Shown in pieces: positions 21,344 to 28,949 of a stretch of DNA of 64,000 nt (position 1 is its first letter; the number at the start of each line of letters is the position of its first letter). The stretch comes from Palsa-147 sp963771905 (GTDB taxonomy: Bacteria; Acidobacteriota; Terriglobia; Acidiferrales; UBA7541): NCBI GenBank assembly GCA_963771905.1, contig CAVYVI010000009.1, forward strand, positions 434,001 to 498,000, written 5' to 3'. Both the position numbers and the translations under genes were made by a program. Below the pieces are notes generated by a model. The model ran no database searches and was not told the DNA's origin. It saw only the letters and a program-made list of their open reading frames with translations.

Positions 21344-21374
21344 AGTAGCTCGAAAGAATCTATAGGAAGGAGAC

Positions 21375-22418
21375 ATGAAGAAAATGAATAAGCGGTTTGC
21401 CCTTGCTCTCGCACTGGTGTCTTTCCTCGCGGCGGGCGCCCTGTTCGCCGAAGGCACAATATTGATCAACGCCGCCGGCGCGACGTTTCCATACCCGATT
21501 TACTCCAAGTGGTTTGACGTCTACCACACCAAGGATCCCAATATTCAGATCAACTACCAATCGATTGGTTCCGGCGGCGGCATCCGCCAGGTTCTGGCGG
21601 GCACCGTGGACTTCGGCGCGTCGGACGGTCCGATGACGGACGCCCAGATCGAAGAATTCAAGAAAGCGCGGGGAATGGACATTCTGCATTTTCCGACGGT
21701 TCTCGGAGCGGACGTGCCGACGTACAACGTTCCCGGAGTGAGCACGGATTTGAACTTCACGCAGAAAGCGCTCGCCGGAATTTTCCTGGGAACCATCGCC
21801 AAGTGGAACGACCCGGAGATCGCCAATGCGAACAAAGGCGTGAATCTGCCCAATAGCGATATCATCGTCGTGCACCGCTCCGATGGCAGCGGCACCACCT
21901 ACATCTGGACCGATTTCCTCTCCAAGGCCAGCTCGGAGTGGGCGTCGAAGGTCGGGAAGAACACCTCGGTGAACTGGCCCGTCGGGCTGGGTGGCAAGGG
22001 AAACGAAGGCGTAGCGGGGCTGGTGAAGCAGACGCCGGGTTCGATGGGCTATGTCGAACTGATCTACGCCGTCCAGAACAACATGTCTTATGGCAAAGTG
22101 CAGAACGCCGACGGAAAATTCGTGAAGGCGGACCTCGCGAGTGTCACGGAGGCGGCGGCCGGAGCAGCGAAGTCGATGCCCGCTGATTTCCGCGTTTCGA
22201 TCACCAACGCACCCGGTGCAACGTCGTATCCGATATCGAGCTTCACGTGGCTCCTCATACCGTCCAAGATCTCGGATCCGACGAAGCGTGACGCCATCAA
22301 GGGCTTCCTTAAATGGATGCTCACGGATGGGCAGGGATACAACGAAGGGCTCTCCTACGCGAAGCTGCCGAAACCGGTGGTCGCGCAGGAAGAGAAGGCC
22401 ATCGCGCTAATCCAGTAA
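21375..22418 (+). CDS. pstS: Phosphate-binding periplasmic protein
   Basis: 347 residues. Ribosome site AGGAAGGAG precedes the ATG. Signal peptide at 1-25 ending ALFA. The mature protein begins with the family motif INAAGATFPYPIYSKW, followed by the phosphate-contact loops SIGSGGGIRQV, DFGASDGPM and HRSDGSGTTYIW. The substrate loop and C-terminal domain are complete. It captures phosphate for PstCAB. The stop codon is directly followed by the ATG of pstC. Confidence 0.97.
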   Translation: MKKMNKRFALALALVSFLAAGALFAEGTILINAAGATFPYPIYSKWFDVYHTKDPNIQINYQSIGSGGGIRQVLAGTVDFGASDGPMTDAQIEEFKKARGMDILHFPTVLGADVPTYNVPGVSTDLNFTQKALAGIFLGTIAKWNDPEIANANKGVNLPNSDIIVVHRSDGSGTTYIWTDFLSKASSEWASKVGKNTSVNWPVGLGGKGNEGVAGLVKQTPGSMGYVELIYAVQNNMSYGKVQNADGKFVKADLASVTEAAAGAAKSMPADFRVSITNAPGATSYPISSFTWLLIPSKISDPTKRDAIKGFLKWMLTDGQGYNEGLSYAKLPKPVVAQEEKAIALIQ

Positions 22419-23405
22419 ATGGCGAGCGTCTCGAATACGGTTGACGGTGCGGCCCCGATTCGTTCGGGGCCGCGCAGTTTTTTACGCCGCCTCACGGAAG
22501 GCGACGAGATCGCCCACCTCATCACGCTCATCTTTGCCGCGAGCATTTTGCTGATCACGGCGCTTCTGGTCTACCAGCTCTGGATCGGATCGAAACTTCC
22601 GCGTCATGCGTTTGGCTGGCACTTCTTCTTCACGAGCACATGGGATCCGGTTGCCGGGGATTTCGGCGCACTGCCATTTATTTACGGAACGCTGGTCACC
22701 TCGGCGCTGGCGTTGCTGATTGCGGTTCCGCTGGGTCTCGGCGCGGCGATCTTTCTGGCGGAACTCGCGCCGCGCGGGATTTCCGATAAGCTGGCATTTT
22801 TGATCGATCTACTGGCGGCGGTACCGAGCGTCATTTACGGCGTCCTGGGTATCTTCACGATCGTTCCGCTGATGCGCGGGTACATCGCACCGTTTCTGAG
22901 GGCTACGCTGGGATTTTTGCCGCTGTTCCAGGGACCGTCGTACGGGGTCGGGATGCTTACGGCCGGGATCGTATTGGCGGTGATGGTCGTGCCGTTCATC
23001 GTCTCGGTATCGCGCGAAGTGCTGCTGTCAGTGCCCCCGGACCAGCGCGAAGCGGCGCTGGGGCTCGGGGCCACGCGCTGGGAAGCGACATGGAAGGTTG
23101 TGGTGCCGTTTGCGCGAACGGGCATTTACGGCTCCGTATTCCTCGCCCTCGCTCGCGCTCTCGGCGAGACCATGGCCGTCACCATGGTCATCGGCAACGA
23201 TCCCAAGATCGCGGCGTCTCTGTTTGCTCCCGGCTACTCCATCGCGGCCGTCATCGCCAACGAGTTCACCGAGGCCACCGGCGATCTCTACGTGCAGTCG
23301 CTGATTGAACTGGGCCTTGTATTGTTCCTCGTCACCTTCATTCTGAACGGTCTGGCGCAGATCTTGATAGCGGCGACGGCGCAGAAGGGGTCAGCGCACG
23401 CATGA
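22419..23405 (+). CDS. pstC: Phosphate ABC transporter permease PstC
   Basis: 328 residues, six membrane helices after a cytosolic N-terminus. The EAA loop that contacts PstB is seen as REAALGLGATRWEATWKVV, and GIYGSVFLALARALGETMAV is the typical helix following it. A periplasmic loop after the first helix carries the family's FF..TWDPVAG-like sequence. Start directly abuts pstS (TAAATG). Stop overlaps pstA by 4 bp. Confidence 0.97.
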   Translation: MASVSNTVDGAAPIRSGPRSFLRRLTEGDEIAHLITLIFAASILLITALLVYQLWIGSKLPRHAFGWHFFFTSTWDPVAGDFGALPFIYGTLVTSALALLIAVPLGLGAAIFLAELAPRGISDKLAFLIDLLAAVPSVIYGVLGIFTIVPLMRGYIAPFLRATLGFLPLFQGPSYGVGMLTAGIVLAVMVVPFIVSVSREVLLSVPPDQREAALGLGATRWEATWKVVVPFARTGIYGSVFLALARALGETMAVTMVIGNDPKIAASLFAPGYSIAAVIANEFTEATGDLYVQSLIELGLVLFLVTFILNGLAQILIAATAQKGSAHA

Positions 23406-24253
23406 GCTTCCGGACTCGTTGGCGGAAGATCGTGAACATCGTGATGCTGAGCCTGACCGGTGCGTGCGCCCTGCTCACCGTGTCCGCTCTTATTTTCATC
23501 CTCGGCTATCTGGCATGGAACGGCGCATCATCGGTGAGCTGGAATTTCTTCACGAAGCTGCCGACGCCCGTCGGAGTCCTTGGCGGCGGCATGGCCAATG
23601 CCATCGTCGGCAGCGCCAAGCTGTTGCTGCTGGCTTCGTGCATCGGCATGCCCATCGGAGTGATGGCGGCGATCTATCTCGCGGAATTCGGCGGCAAGAC
23701 GTTTTCGTTCATCGTGCGGTACACGACGGACTTGCTGAACGGCGTTCCGTCCATCGTGATCGGGATTTTCGCGTACGCAGTCGTCGTCGTTCCCATGGGA
23801 CATTTCTCGACGATCGCCGGCGGCGTCGCTCTCGGCGTCATGATGATTCCCATCGCCGTGCGCAGCACCGAAGAATTTCTGCGCGCGGTGCCGCGCAACT
23901 TGCGCGAGGGCGCGATGGCGCTGGGTGCGAGCAAGTGGAAAACGATCTCGACCGTCATCGTCCCGGCCGCGTTTCAAGGCATCCTGACCGGACTTTTATT
24001 GGACCTCGCGCGCGTGGCCGGAGAAACTGCACCGCTGTTGTTCACGGCGTTCGGAAACCGGTTCTGGAGCCCCGGCTGGAATCAGCCGATCTCCTCGCTT
24101 CCGGTAATGATTTATACCTATGCGCTCTCGCCGTATGATGACTGGCACCGGCAGGCCTGGGCCGCGGGACTCGTTCTGCTCGCGCTGGTGCTTGTGATCA
24201 ACGTCGTGTCCCGAACCGTGATGGCGCGGCGCGCTGCTTTTCTCCGCGGCTAG
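23402..24253 (+). CDS. pstA: Phosphate ABC transporter permease PstA
   Basis: 283 residues beginning in the ATGA overlap with pstC. Six membrane helices; the EAA loop reads REGAMALGASKWKTISTVI and the conserved GVPSIVIGIFAY helix is present, as is ARVAGETAPLLFTAFG near the C-terminus. With PstC it forms the membrane channel for phosphate import. Confidence 0.97.
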   Translation: MSFRTRWRKIVNIVMLSLTGACALLTVSALIFILGYLAWNGASSVSWNFFTKLPTPVGVLGGGMANAIVGSAKLLLLASCIGMPIGVMAAIYLAEFGGKTFSFIVRYTTDLLNGVPSIVIGIFAYAVVVVPMGHFSTIAGGVALGVMMIPIAVRSTEEFLRAVPRNLREGAMALGASKWKTISTVIVPAAFQGILTGLLLDLARVAGETAPLLFTAFGNRFWSPGWNQPISSLPVMIYTYALSPYDDWHRQAWAAGLVLLALVLVINVVSRTVMARRAAFLRG

Positions 24254-24322
24254 AATTTCTGCATCACGAAGCGCTAGACTTAGAACGAGTACAATCGGAG
24301 AGGATTTGCAAGGCCAAATGAC

Positions 24323-25156
24323 ATGAGTGCCGGAACATCAGGTGCGGCAGCCACGGTGAGAGCGATGCAAATCTCCATACCTGCAACAACGCCTGTCGCG
24401 CAGGAGGCCAGCACGCCCCTGCGCTTTAAGATTCGCGGCGTAAATTTCTTCTACGGCGCGAAACAGGCCCTGCACGACATCAATCTCGACGTGCCCATCA
24501 ATCGCGTGACCGCGCTGATCGGGCCATCGGGATGCGGAAAATCCACCTTCCTGCGCAACCTGAATCGTCTGCAGGAAACAATTCGCCATACGCGCATGGA
24601 AGGCGAAATCCTTCTCGACGGACAGAACATTCTGGAACTCGACGTTGTGAAACTCAGGAAGCGCGTCGGCATGGTTTTTCAGCGCCCCAATCCGTTTCCG
24701 AAATCGATTTTCGAAAACGTGGCGTACGGCTTGCGCATCAATGGTTACAAAGGGCATCTGTCCGAGCTGGTCGAGAAGAGCTTGCGCCGCTCCGCGCTCT
24801 GGGATGAGGTGAAGGACAAGTTGAGCCATTCGGCGTATGCACTGTCGGGCGGCCAGCAGCAGCGGCTGTGCATCGCGCGCGCGCTGGCCGTCGATCCCGA
24901 AGTGCTGCTCCTCGACGAACCGTGCTCCGCACTCGATCCCGTGACCACGGCGAAGATCGAAGAGCTGATGTTCCAGCTCAAGGAAAGCTGTACGATGGTC
25001 ATCGTCACGCACAACATGCAGCAAGCCGCGCGCGCCAGCGATTTCACGGCTTTTCTGCTCGACGGCAAGCTCATCGAGCGCAGCGTTACATCGGAACTCT
25101 TCACCACGCCCAAGGATCCGCGCACGGAAGCGTACATCACCGGACGCTTCGGATAA
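24323..25156 (+). CDS. pstB: Phosphate import ATP-binding protein PstB
   Basis: 277 residues. Walker A GPSGCGKST near 70-78, Q-loop FQRPNPFPKSI, signature LSGGQQQRLCIARALA, Walker B LLLDEPCSALDP, and the switch His in VTHNMQQAARASD. The first 30 residues are an extension before the usual start; an ATG at 24365 is an alternative. A 69-bp gap from pstA contains a possible weak promoter (TACAAT). Powers PstCA. Confidence 0.96.
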   Translation: MSAGTSGAAATVRAMQISIPATTPVAQEASTPLRFKIRGVNFFYGAKQALHDINLDVPINRVTALIGPSGCGKSTFLRNLNRLQETIRHTRMEGEILLDGQNILELDVVKLRKRVGMVFQRPNPFPKSIFENVAYGLRINGYKGHLSELVEKSLRRSALWDEVKDKLSHSAYALSGGQQQRLCIARALAVDPEVLLLDEPCSALDPVTTAKIEELMFQLKESCTMVIVTHNMQQAARASDFTAFLLDGKLIERSVTSELFTTPKDPRTEAYITGRFG

Positions 25157-25248
25157 TCCAGGCGATCCACCTTTCAGGGCGCGGCATTCGCGATTTTCGC
25201 ATCGAACGGCAGGCGATTCGCATCGAAGGGTTTAAGGGTCGGAGAAAA

Positions 25249-25914
25249 ATGGAACGTCATTTCGAACACGAGCTGAATGAACTGAAGCAGCGCCTGCTCT
25301 GGATGGGCAGCCTCGCCGAGCGCGCCGTCCATCAAGCCGTGCAGGCCGTTCTGGATGTCGAGGAGCATCTCGCCGAAGTCGTTCTCGAGGAAGAGAACGC
25401 CATCAACGAGATGCAGATGGAAATTGACGACCGCGTCACGCGCCTGCTCGCCCAGCAGCAACTCGTGGCCATCGATTTGCGGTTCATCCTCGCCGTTTCG
25501 CGCATCAATAACGATCTCGAACGCATCGGCGATCAGGCCGTCAACATCGCCCAATCCGCTCTGCGCATCCTCCGCCATCCCCAGGTGAAGCCTTATGTCG
25601 ATCTCCCGCGCATGAGCGAAATCGCCGAAGGCATGGTCCGCGACAGCCTGAACGCCCTCGTTCGCGGCGATCAGGAACTCGCCCGCAGCGTCCTCGCTCG
25701 CGACGACCAGGTCGATTTGCTCCGCGATCAGATGTTTCGCGAACTGCTCACCTACATGATGGAGAATTCCGCCGTCGTCTTCCCCGCGTTCGAGCTCATT
25801 CTCGTCGCCAAAAATCTCGAGCGCATCGGCGACCACGCCACCAACATCGCCGAAGACGTAATCTACATCGTCGCCGGCCGCGACGTCCGCCATCCCGCCC
25901 TCGACCGCCGCTGA
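25249..25914 (+). CDS. phoU: Phosphate-specific transport system accessory protein PhoU (second copy)
   Basis: 221 residues from the ATG at 25249 with GGAG six bases ahead. Canonical length and start (ERHFEHELNELKQRLLWMG). Metal-cluster motifs RINNDLERIGDQAVNIA and NLERIGDHATNIAEDV mark the two repeats. Its place after pstB is the classic one, so this copy is the better candidate for the standard PhoU; the one at 20202 is a divergent paralogue. Confidence 0.95.
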   Translation: MERHFEHELNELKQRLLWMGSLAERAVHQAVQAVLDVEEHLAEVVLEEENAINEMQMEIDDRVTRLLAQQQLVAIDLRFILAVSRINNDLERIGDQAVNIAQSALRILRHPQVKPYVDLPRMSEIAEGMVRDSLNALVRGDQELARSVLARDDQVDLLRDQMFRELLTYMMENSAVVFPAFELILVAKNLERIGDHATNIAEDVIYIVAGRDVRHPALDRR

Positions 25915-25916
25915 TC

Positions 25917-26411
25917 CCCAGCGTCCTCTTCCGTAGCGCCGGCTCGCCCTGAGTCTCGAAGGGCATCTTGTCGAAGACCCCGAGCCTCTCGGGGCCGGCG
26001 TTTTTCTCCGCGCATTTTCGTGCCCGTGTCATCCGGGGGCGGGTGCCTGGTTTTACCTGTCGCATCGCGGCCGGCACAGCCGCACCTCGACAAGAAAAAT
26101 TGAGCCGCGCCCCCAGCGTCCTCTTTCGTAGCGCCGGCATCTTGCCGGCGTTTTTCTCCGCGCATTTTCGTGCCCGTGTCATTCGGGGGCGGGTGCCCGC
26201 TTTTACCTGTCGCATCGCGGCCGGCACAAAAGCAACCCGAGAAGAAAAATTGAGTCGCGCCCCCAGCGTCCTCTCTTGTAGCGCCGGCATCTTGCCGGCG
26301 TTTTTCTCCGCGCATTTTCATGCCCGTGTCATCCGGGGGCGGGTGCCTGGTTTTACCTGTCGCGTCGCGGCCGGCACAAAAGCAACTCGAAAAGAAAGAT
26401 TGAGTCGCGCC
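25917..26411. repeat. Three tandem copies of a 150-bp intergenic repeat
   Basis: Copies begin at 25917, 26111 and 26261 with CCCCAGCGTCCTC. Each contains the palindromic pair GCCGGC-ATCTT-GCCGGC, then CCGCGCATTTTC and GGGGGCGGGTGCC blocks, then GCGGCCGGCACA. Copies two and three are exactly 150 bp apart; copy one carries an extra 44 bp. A fourth copy lies at 27703-27853. No credible gene in any frame; looks like a REP/MITE-type element. Confidence 0.85.
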
Positions 26412-26479
26412 CCATCGCCGCGCATTCTAACCCGACAGTGAATTACGAAGATGGTATCCTTCCGCCATGTTCGGCGGAC
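26412..26479. repeat. Duplicated leader segment (copy 1; copy 2 at 27854-27920)
   Basis: The 68 bp after the last tandem repeat, from CGCGCATTCTAACCC to CCATGTTCGGCGGA, recur almost unchanged after the fourth repeat copy at 27854-27920. Each stands ahead of a membrane-protein gene, so they may be duplicated promoter regions. The rest of 25915-26538 holds only the repeats. Confidence 0.6.
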
Positions 26480-26538
26480 CATATTGCGCCTAGCCCCGTG
26501 GCCTGGGCGAGATCGCGATCTTATTGGAGCGACGTAAC

Positions 26539-27522
26539 GTGTCATGGCTGTATTCGATTGTTACCATCTATCCCCTAACTCGGTTAATAGCACGTTTCTT
26601 TTCTAGTTTCCGCATTTCCGGCCGCCGCGAATCCCCTTCGATCGAAAGCAACCTCTGGCCCTGGCTGCTTTATTGGGTCGTGCTGTGCGGAGCAGTTTTC
26701 GCCGCGATGCAGGGCAGCGATGTTCCGCATTTCGCTCTGCCACATAGCTATGGGCTCGCTCGAGCGGGCTTCGCTGGAAGCACGGTTGGGCTATTAATCT
26801 CGTTCTGGCCGCGCCCACCGACGCCGTTACCTCGGACCGTCTCGTCTTCGCAGGTCGGTCAAGGCTTCATCGCGCGAATCACACTCTGTCGGTTAGTGGA
26901 TAGTTGCTGCGATGAATTGTGGAGGGCATTTTGTATTGTGGCGCTTCTGCGGTCCGGAAGCTCAACAGTCGAAGCGTGGCTTGTAACAACTGTAGTATTC
27001 GGGATTGGCCGCATGACGTTCAGCGGGACGGTTGCCACGGCCGCAGGTTCGATTACCGGGGGCGTGTTTCTCGGGGGAGTCATGGGCGCAATCTTCCTCA
27101 GAACCGGATCAATCGTCGCGCCGTTAGCCGCCCGGCTAACAGTCTTGGTGCTCCTTTTATTCCGGCTGCGAACGCAATCGCCGGAACCAGGTCGCGGCGT
27201 CGCTTCGTTTACGTGCCCGCACTGTAACGCTTCGCTCTTCCGCAGCGATCCGGGCTTGCATTCTTCATTCCAGTGCAAGCGATGTCTCGCGGACTTACGA
27301 ATTTCTCCCCTCTATTCCACAGCTACGCAGGTATTGGCAGTAGCACCCGCGTGGGCTGGCTCTGTGCTCTTGCTGCCGAGCAGTTTCAGCTTCGGCAGGA
27401 CGCTTGTGGCTTTTTTCTTGTTTTACCTTGCGGCCTATGCCTCGATCGCGTTCCTCCTCGCGTCGTTGCTGCCGCCCCATGTCCGCGATGACAGGACGGA
27501 CCCGTTCCAGTTATTCCGCTAA
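26539..27522 (+). CDS. Membrane protein: degenerate CPBP-protease-like core plus zinc ribbon
   Basis: 327 residues from a GTG at 26539, nine bases after GGAG; a TTG at 26524 is an alternative. Several membrane helices. The middle resembles CPBP intramembrane proteases: DELWR stands for the EExxR motif and is followed by a helix-loop-helix of the right spacing, but the His of motif two is Arg (FGIGRM) and the last motif lacks His, so activity is unlikely. A zinc ribbon with CPHC and CKRC near residues 228-252 follows, then two more helices. Function unknown. Confidence 0.65.
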   Translation: MSWLYSIVTIYPLTRLIARFFSSFRISGRRESPSIESNLWPWLLYWVVLCGAVFAAMQGSDVPHFALPHSYGLARAGFAGSTVGLLISFWPRPPTPLPRTVSSSQVGQGFIARITLCRLVDSCCDELWRAFCIVALLRSGSSTVEAWLVTTVVFGIGRMTFSGTVATAAGSITGGVFLGGVMGAIFLRTGSIVAPLAARLTVLVLLLFRLRTQSPEPGRGVASFTCPHCNASLFRSDPGLHSSFQCKRCLADLRISPLYSTATQVLAVAPAWAGSVLLLPSSFSFGRTLVAFFLFYLAAYASIAFLLASLLPPHVRDDRTDPFQLFR

Positions 27523-27580
27523 CGCGATGCCCCGGGCGCGGGCGGCCCGGACGCAAATCAAGGTGACGGGTTTCGGGTGC

Positions 27581-27649
27581 CCCACGTGTCGGTGTCACAC
27601 GTGGGCCTTGGTTTTGCCCGTTCCCAGTAGCACAGCCTTCAGGCTGTGC
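27581..27649. repeat. Dispersed hairpin repeats (family B copy 2, family A copy 2)
   Basis: 27581-27605 is the perfect CCCACGTGT/ACACGTGGG stem with a 7-base loop. 27630-27649 is a perfect GCACAGCCT/AGGCTGTGC stem with a TC loop. Both match the pair at 2414-2509 but in the opposite order. They lie in the gap 27523-28084. Confidence 0.75.
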
Positions 27650-27702
27650 GCCCTTCCGACCCGTGGCACAGCCGCGGTTCAAGAAGAAAGATTGACTCGC
27701 GC

Positions 27703-27920
27703 CCCCAGCGTCCTCTTCCGTAGCGCCGGCATCTTGCCGGCTTTTTTCTCCGCGCATTTTCGTGCCCGTGTCATCCGAGGGCGGGTGCCTGGTTTTACCT
27801 GTCGCATCGCGGCCGGCACAAAAGCAACTCGAGAAGCAAGATTGAGTCGCGCCCCAGTGCCGCGCGTCCTAACCCTACAGTGAATTACGAAGGTGGTATC
27901 CTTCGGCCATGTTCGGCGGA
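27703..27920. repeat. Fourth copy of the 150-bp repeat with its duplicated leader
   Basis: 27703-27853 matches the three copies at 25917-26411, including the GCCGGC-ATCTT-GCCGGC palindrome, and 27854-27920 matches 26412-26479. The remaining gap up to 28084 holds nothing recognisable. Confidence 0.8.
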
Positions 27921-28084
27921 ATAACACAAACGAGGGGCCCCAGCCCTGCACCCGCGCCACCCGCCCCATCAATCAATCCTCGTCGACAGCGAGAGTGCAA
28001 CCCCCGGGAAAGCCTGAGGGGTTCGCCTCGACAAGGCGCAGAAATTGCCCACCCGCCCGATCTGGCCGCTACGGCAGCGGAGGT

Positions 28085-28507
28085 ATGTCATTGATGACGC
28101 CTCAGAACGTCCCCAGAAAAAGATATAGCCTATTTGTATTGGCCCTCGTTGTGCTCCTCGCTGGAGGTGTGGCTCTCTTAGTGGGACAAAACTACCCTGC
28201 GGCTCTACCCTTCGGCGGACTAGCGGCCATAGCCAGTGTTTATCTTTTTCGAAAGTCTAATGTCCGTAGCGGATCTGGTTCAGGCGACACTAGTTTTCAA
28301 GTGGCGGGTTTAAATGAGCCCCCACGCCCAGGGCCTCTCATGTGGATCGTCGGTATGGGGTTGCTTGTAATGCTGGGAATTTCATTTCTTTTCTTATATC
28401 TTGACGCCCTTCATGGGGGTCACGAAGTATTACCTGTATATTTATTCGCGGGCGTCGTGTTGGTTTGCGGTTCTTATTGGGCCTATCTGGTTTCGAGATT
28501 GCAATAA
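28085..28507 (+). CDS. Small membrane protein of unknown function
   Basis: 140 residues from an ATG with GGAGGT directly ahead. Helices at about 17-35 and 40-55, a Gly/Ser-rich polar linker, then two more helices near 84-105 and 115-132. Composition is less GC-rich than the chromosome around it. It is followed by another small membrane protein 24 bp later. No family recognised. Confidence 0.6.
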   Translation: MSLMTPQNVPRKRYSLFVLALVVLLAGGVALLVGQNYPAALPFGGLAAIASVYLFRKSNVRSGSGSGDTSFQVAGLNEPPRPGPLMWIVGMGLLVMLGISFLFLYLDALHGGHEVLPVYLFAGVVLVCGSYWAYLVSRLQ

Positions 28508-28531
28508 CGAGTCCACGAAACGAGGACGGTC

Positions 28532-28798
28532 ATGCGGCAGAAGTGGGATTTGGATACGCTTAGTCTCAAATGCGCCAACTACTGGCAGTCTGTGCTCCGT
28601 TTTGGCGCTCCTTTCGCGGTCCTATACGGTGGCCTGGATTATCTGTTGTTTCGCTTAACGTCGGGGCGGATGGCGGTGCGCTACCCTTGGCGAGCCCAAT
28701 TGCTGCGGGACATCATTCTCATGTTCCTCACATCCACTATCTGGTGGGGCCTAATGCGTCAGCTTGCTTCCTGGAAGCGAAAGAGTCAGGGACGATAG
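28532..28798 (+). CDS. Small membrane protein of unknown function
   Basis: 88 residues with GAGGACGG ahead of the ATG. Two hydrophobic helices (about 24-40 and 58-76) and a basic C-terminus. Probably co-transcribed with the preceding gene. No family recognised. Confidence 0.55.
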   Translation: MRQKWDLDTLSLKCANYWQSVLRFGAPFAVLYGGLDYLLFRLTSGRMAVRYPWRAQLLRDIILMFLTSTIWWGLMRQLASWKRKSQGR

Positions 28799-28846
28799 CC
28801 CCGGACGGCCGGCGCAGGCGTAAATCGAAGCTGTGGTTTCGGGTGC

Positions 28847-28871
28847 CCCACATGTCGGTGTTACACGTGGG
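28847..28871. repeat. Dispersed hairpin repeat (family B copy 3)
   Basis: Third copy of the CCCAC(G/A)TGT/ACACGTGGG stem-loop, embedded in the same GGGTGCCCCA context as the other two. One stem base differs (A for G), leaving an imperfect stem. Stands between convergent genes. Confidence 0.7.
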
Positions 28872-28949
28872 TCTTGGCTCTGATCGTCCTCTCTAATCTC
28901 CGGCCCGCGCCCCCGTTTCCACGACCGGCTTTTTCCCTCGTCCCGCCTT

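Noticed and set aside
25917..26411. CRISPR array
   Set aside because: Repeats are 150 bp, directly abutting with variable indels, no short spacers and no cas genes.
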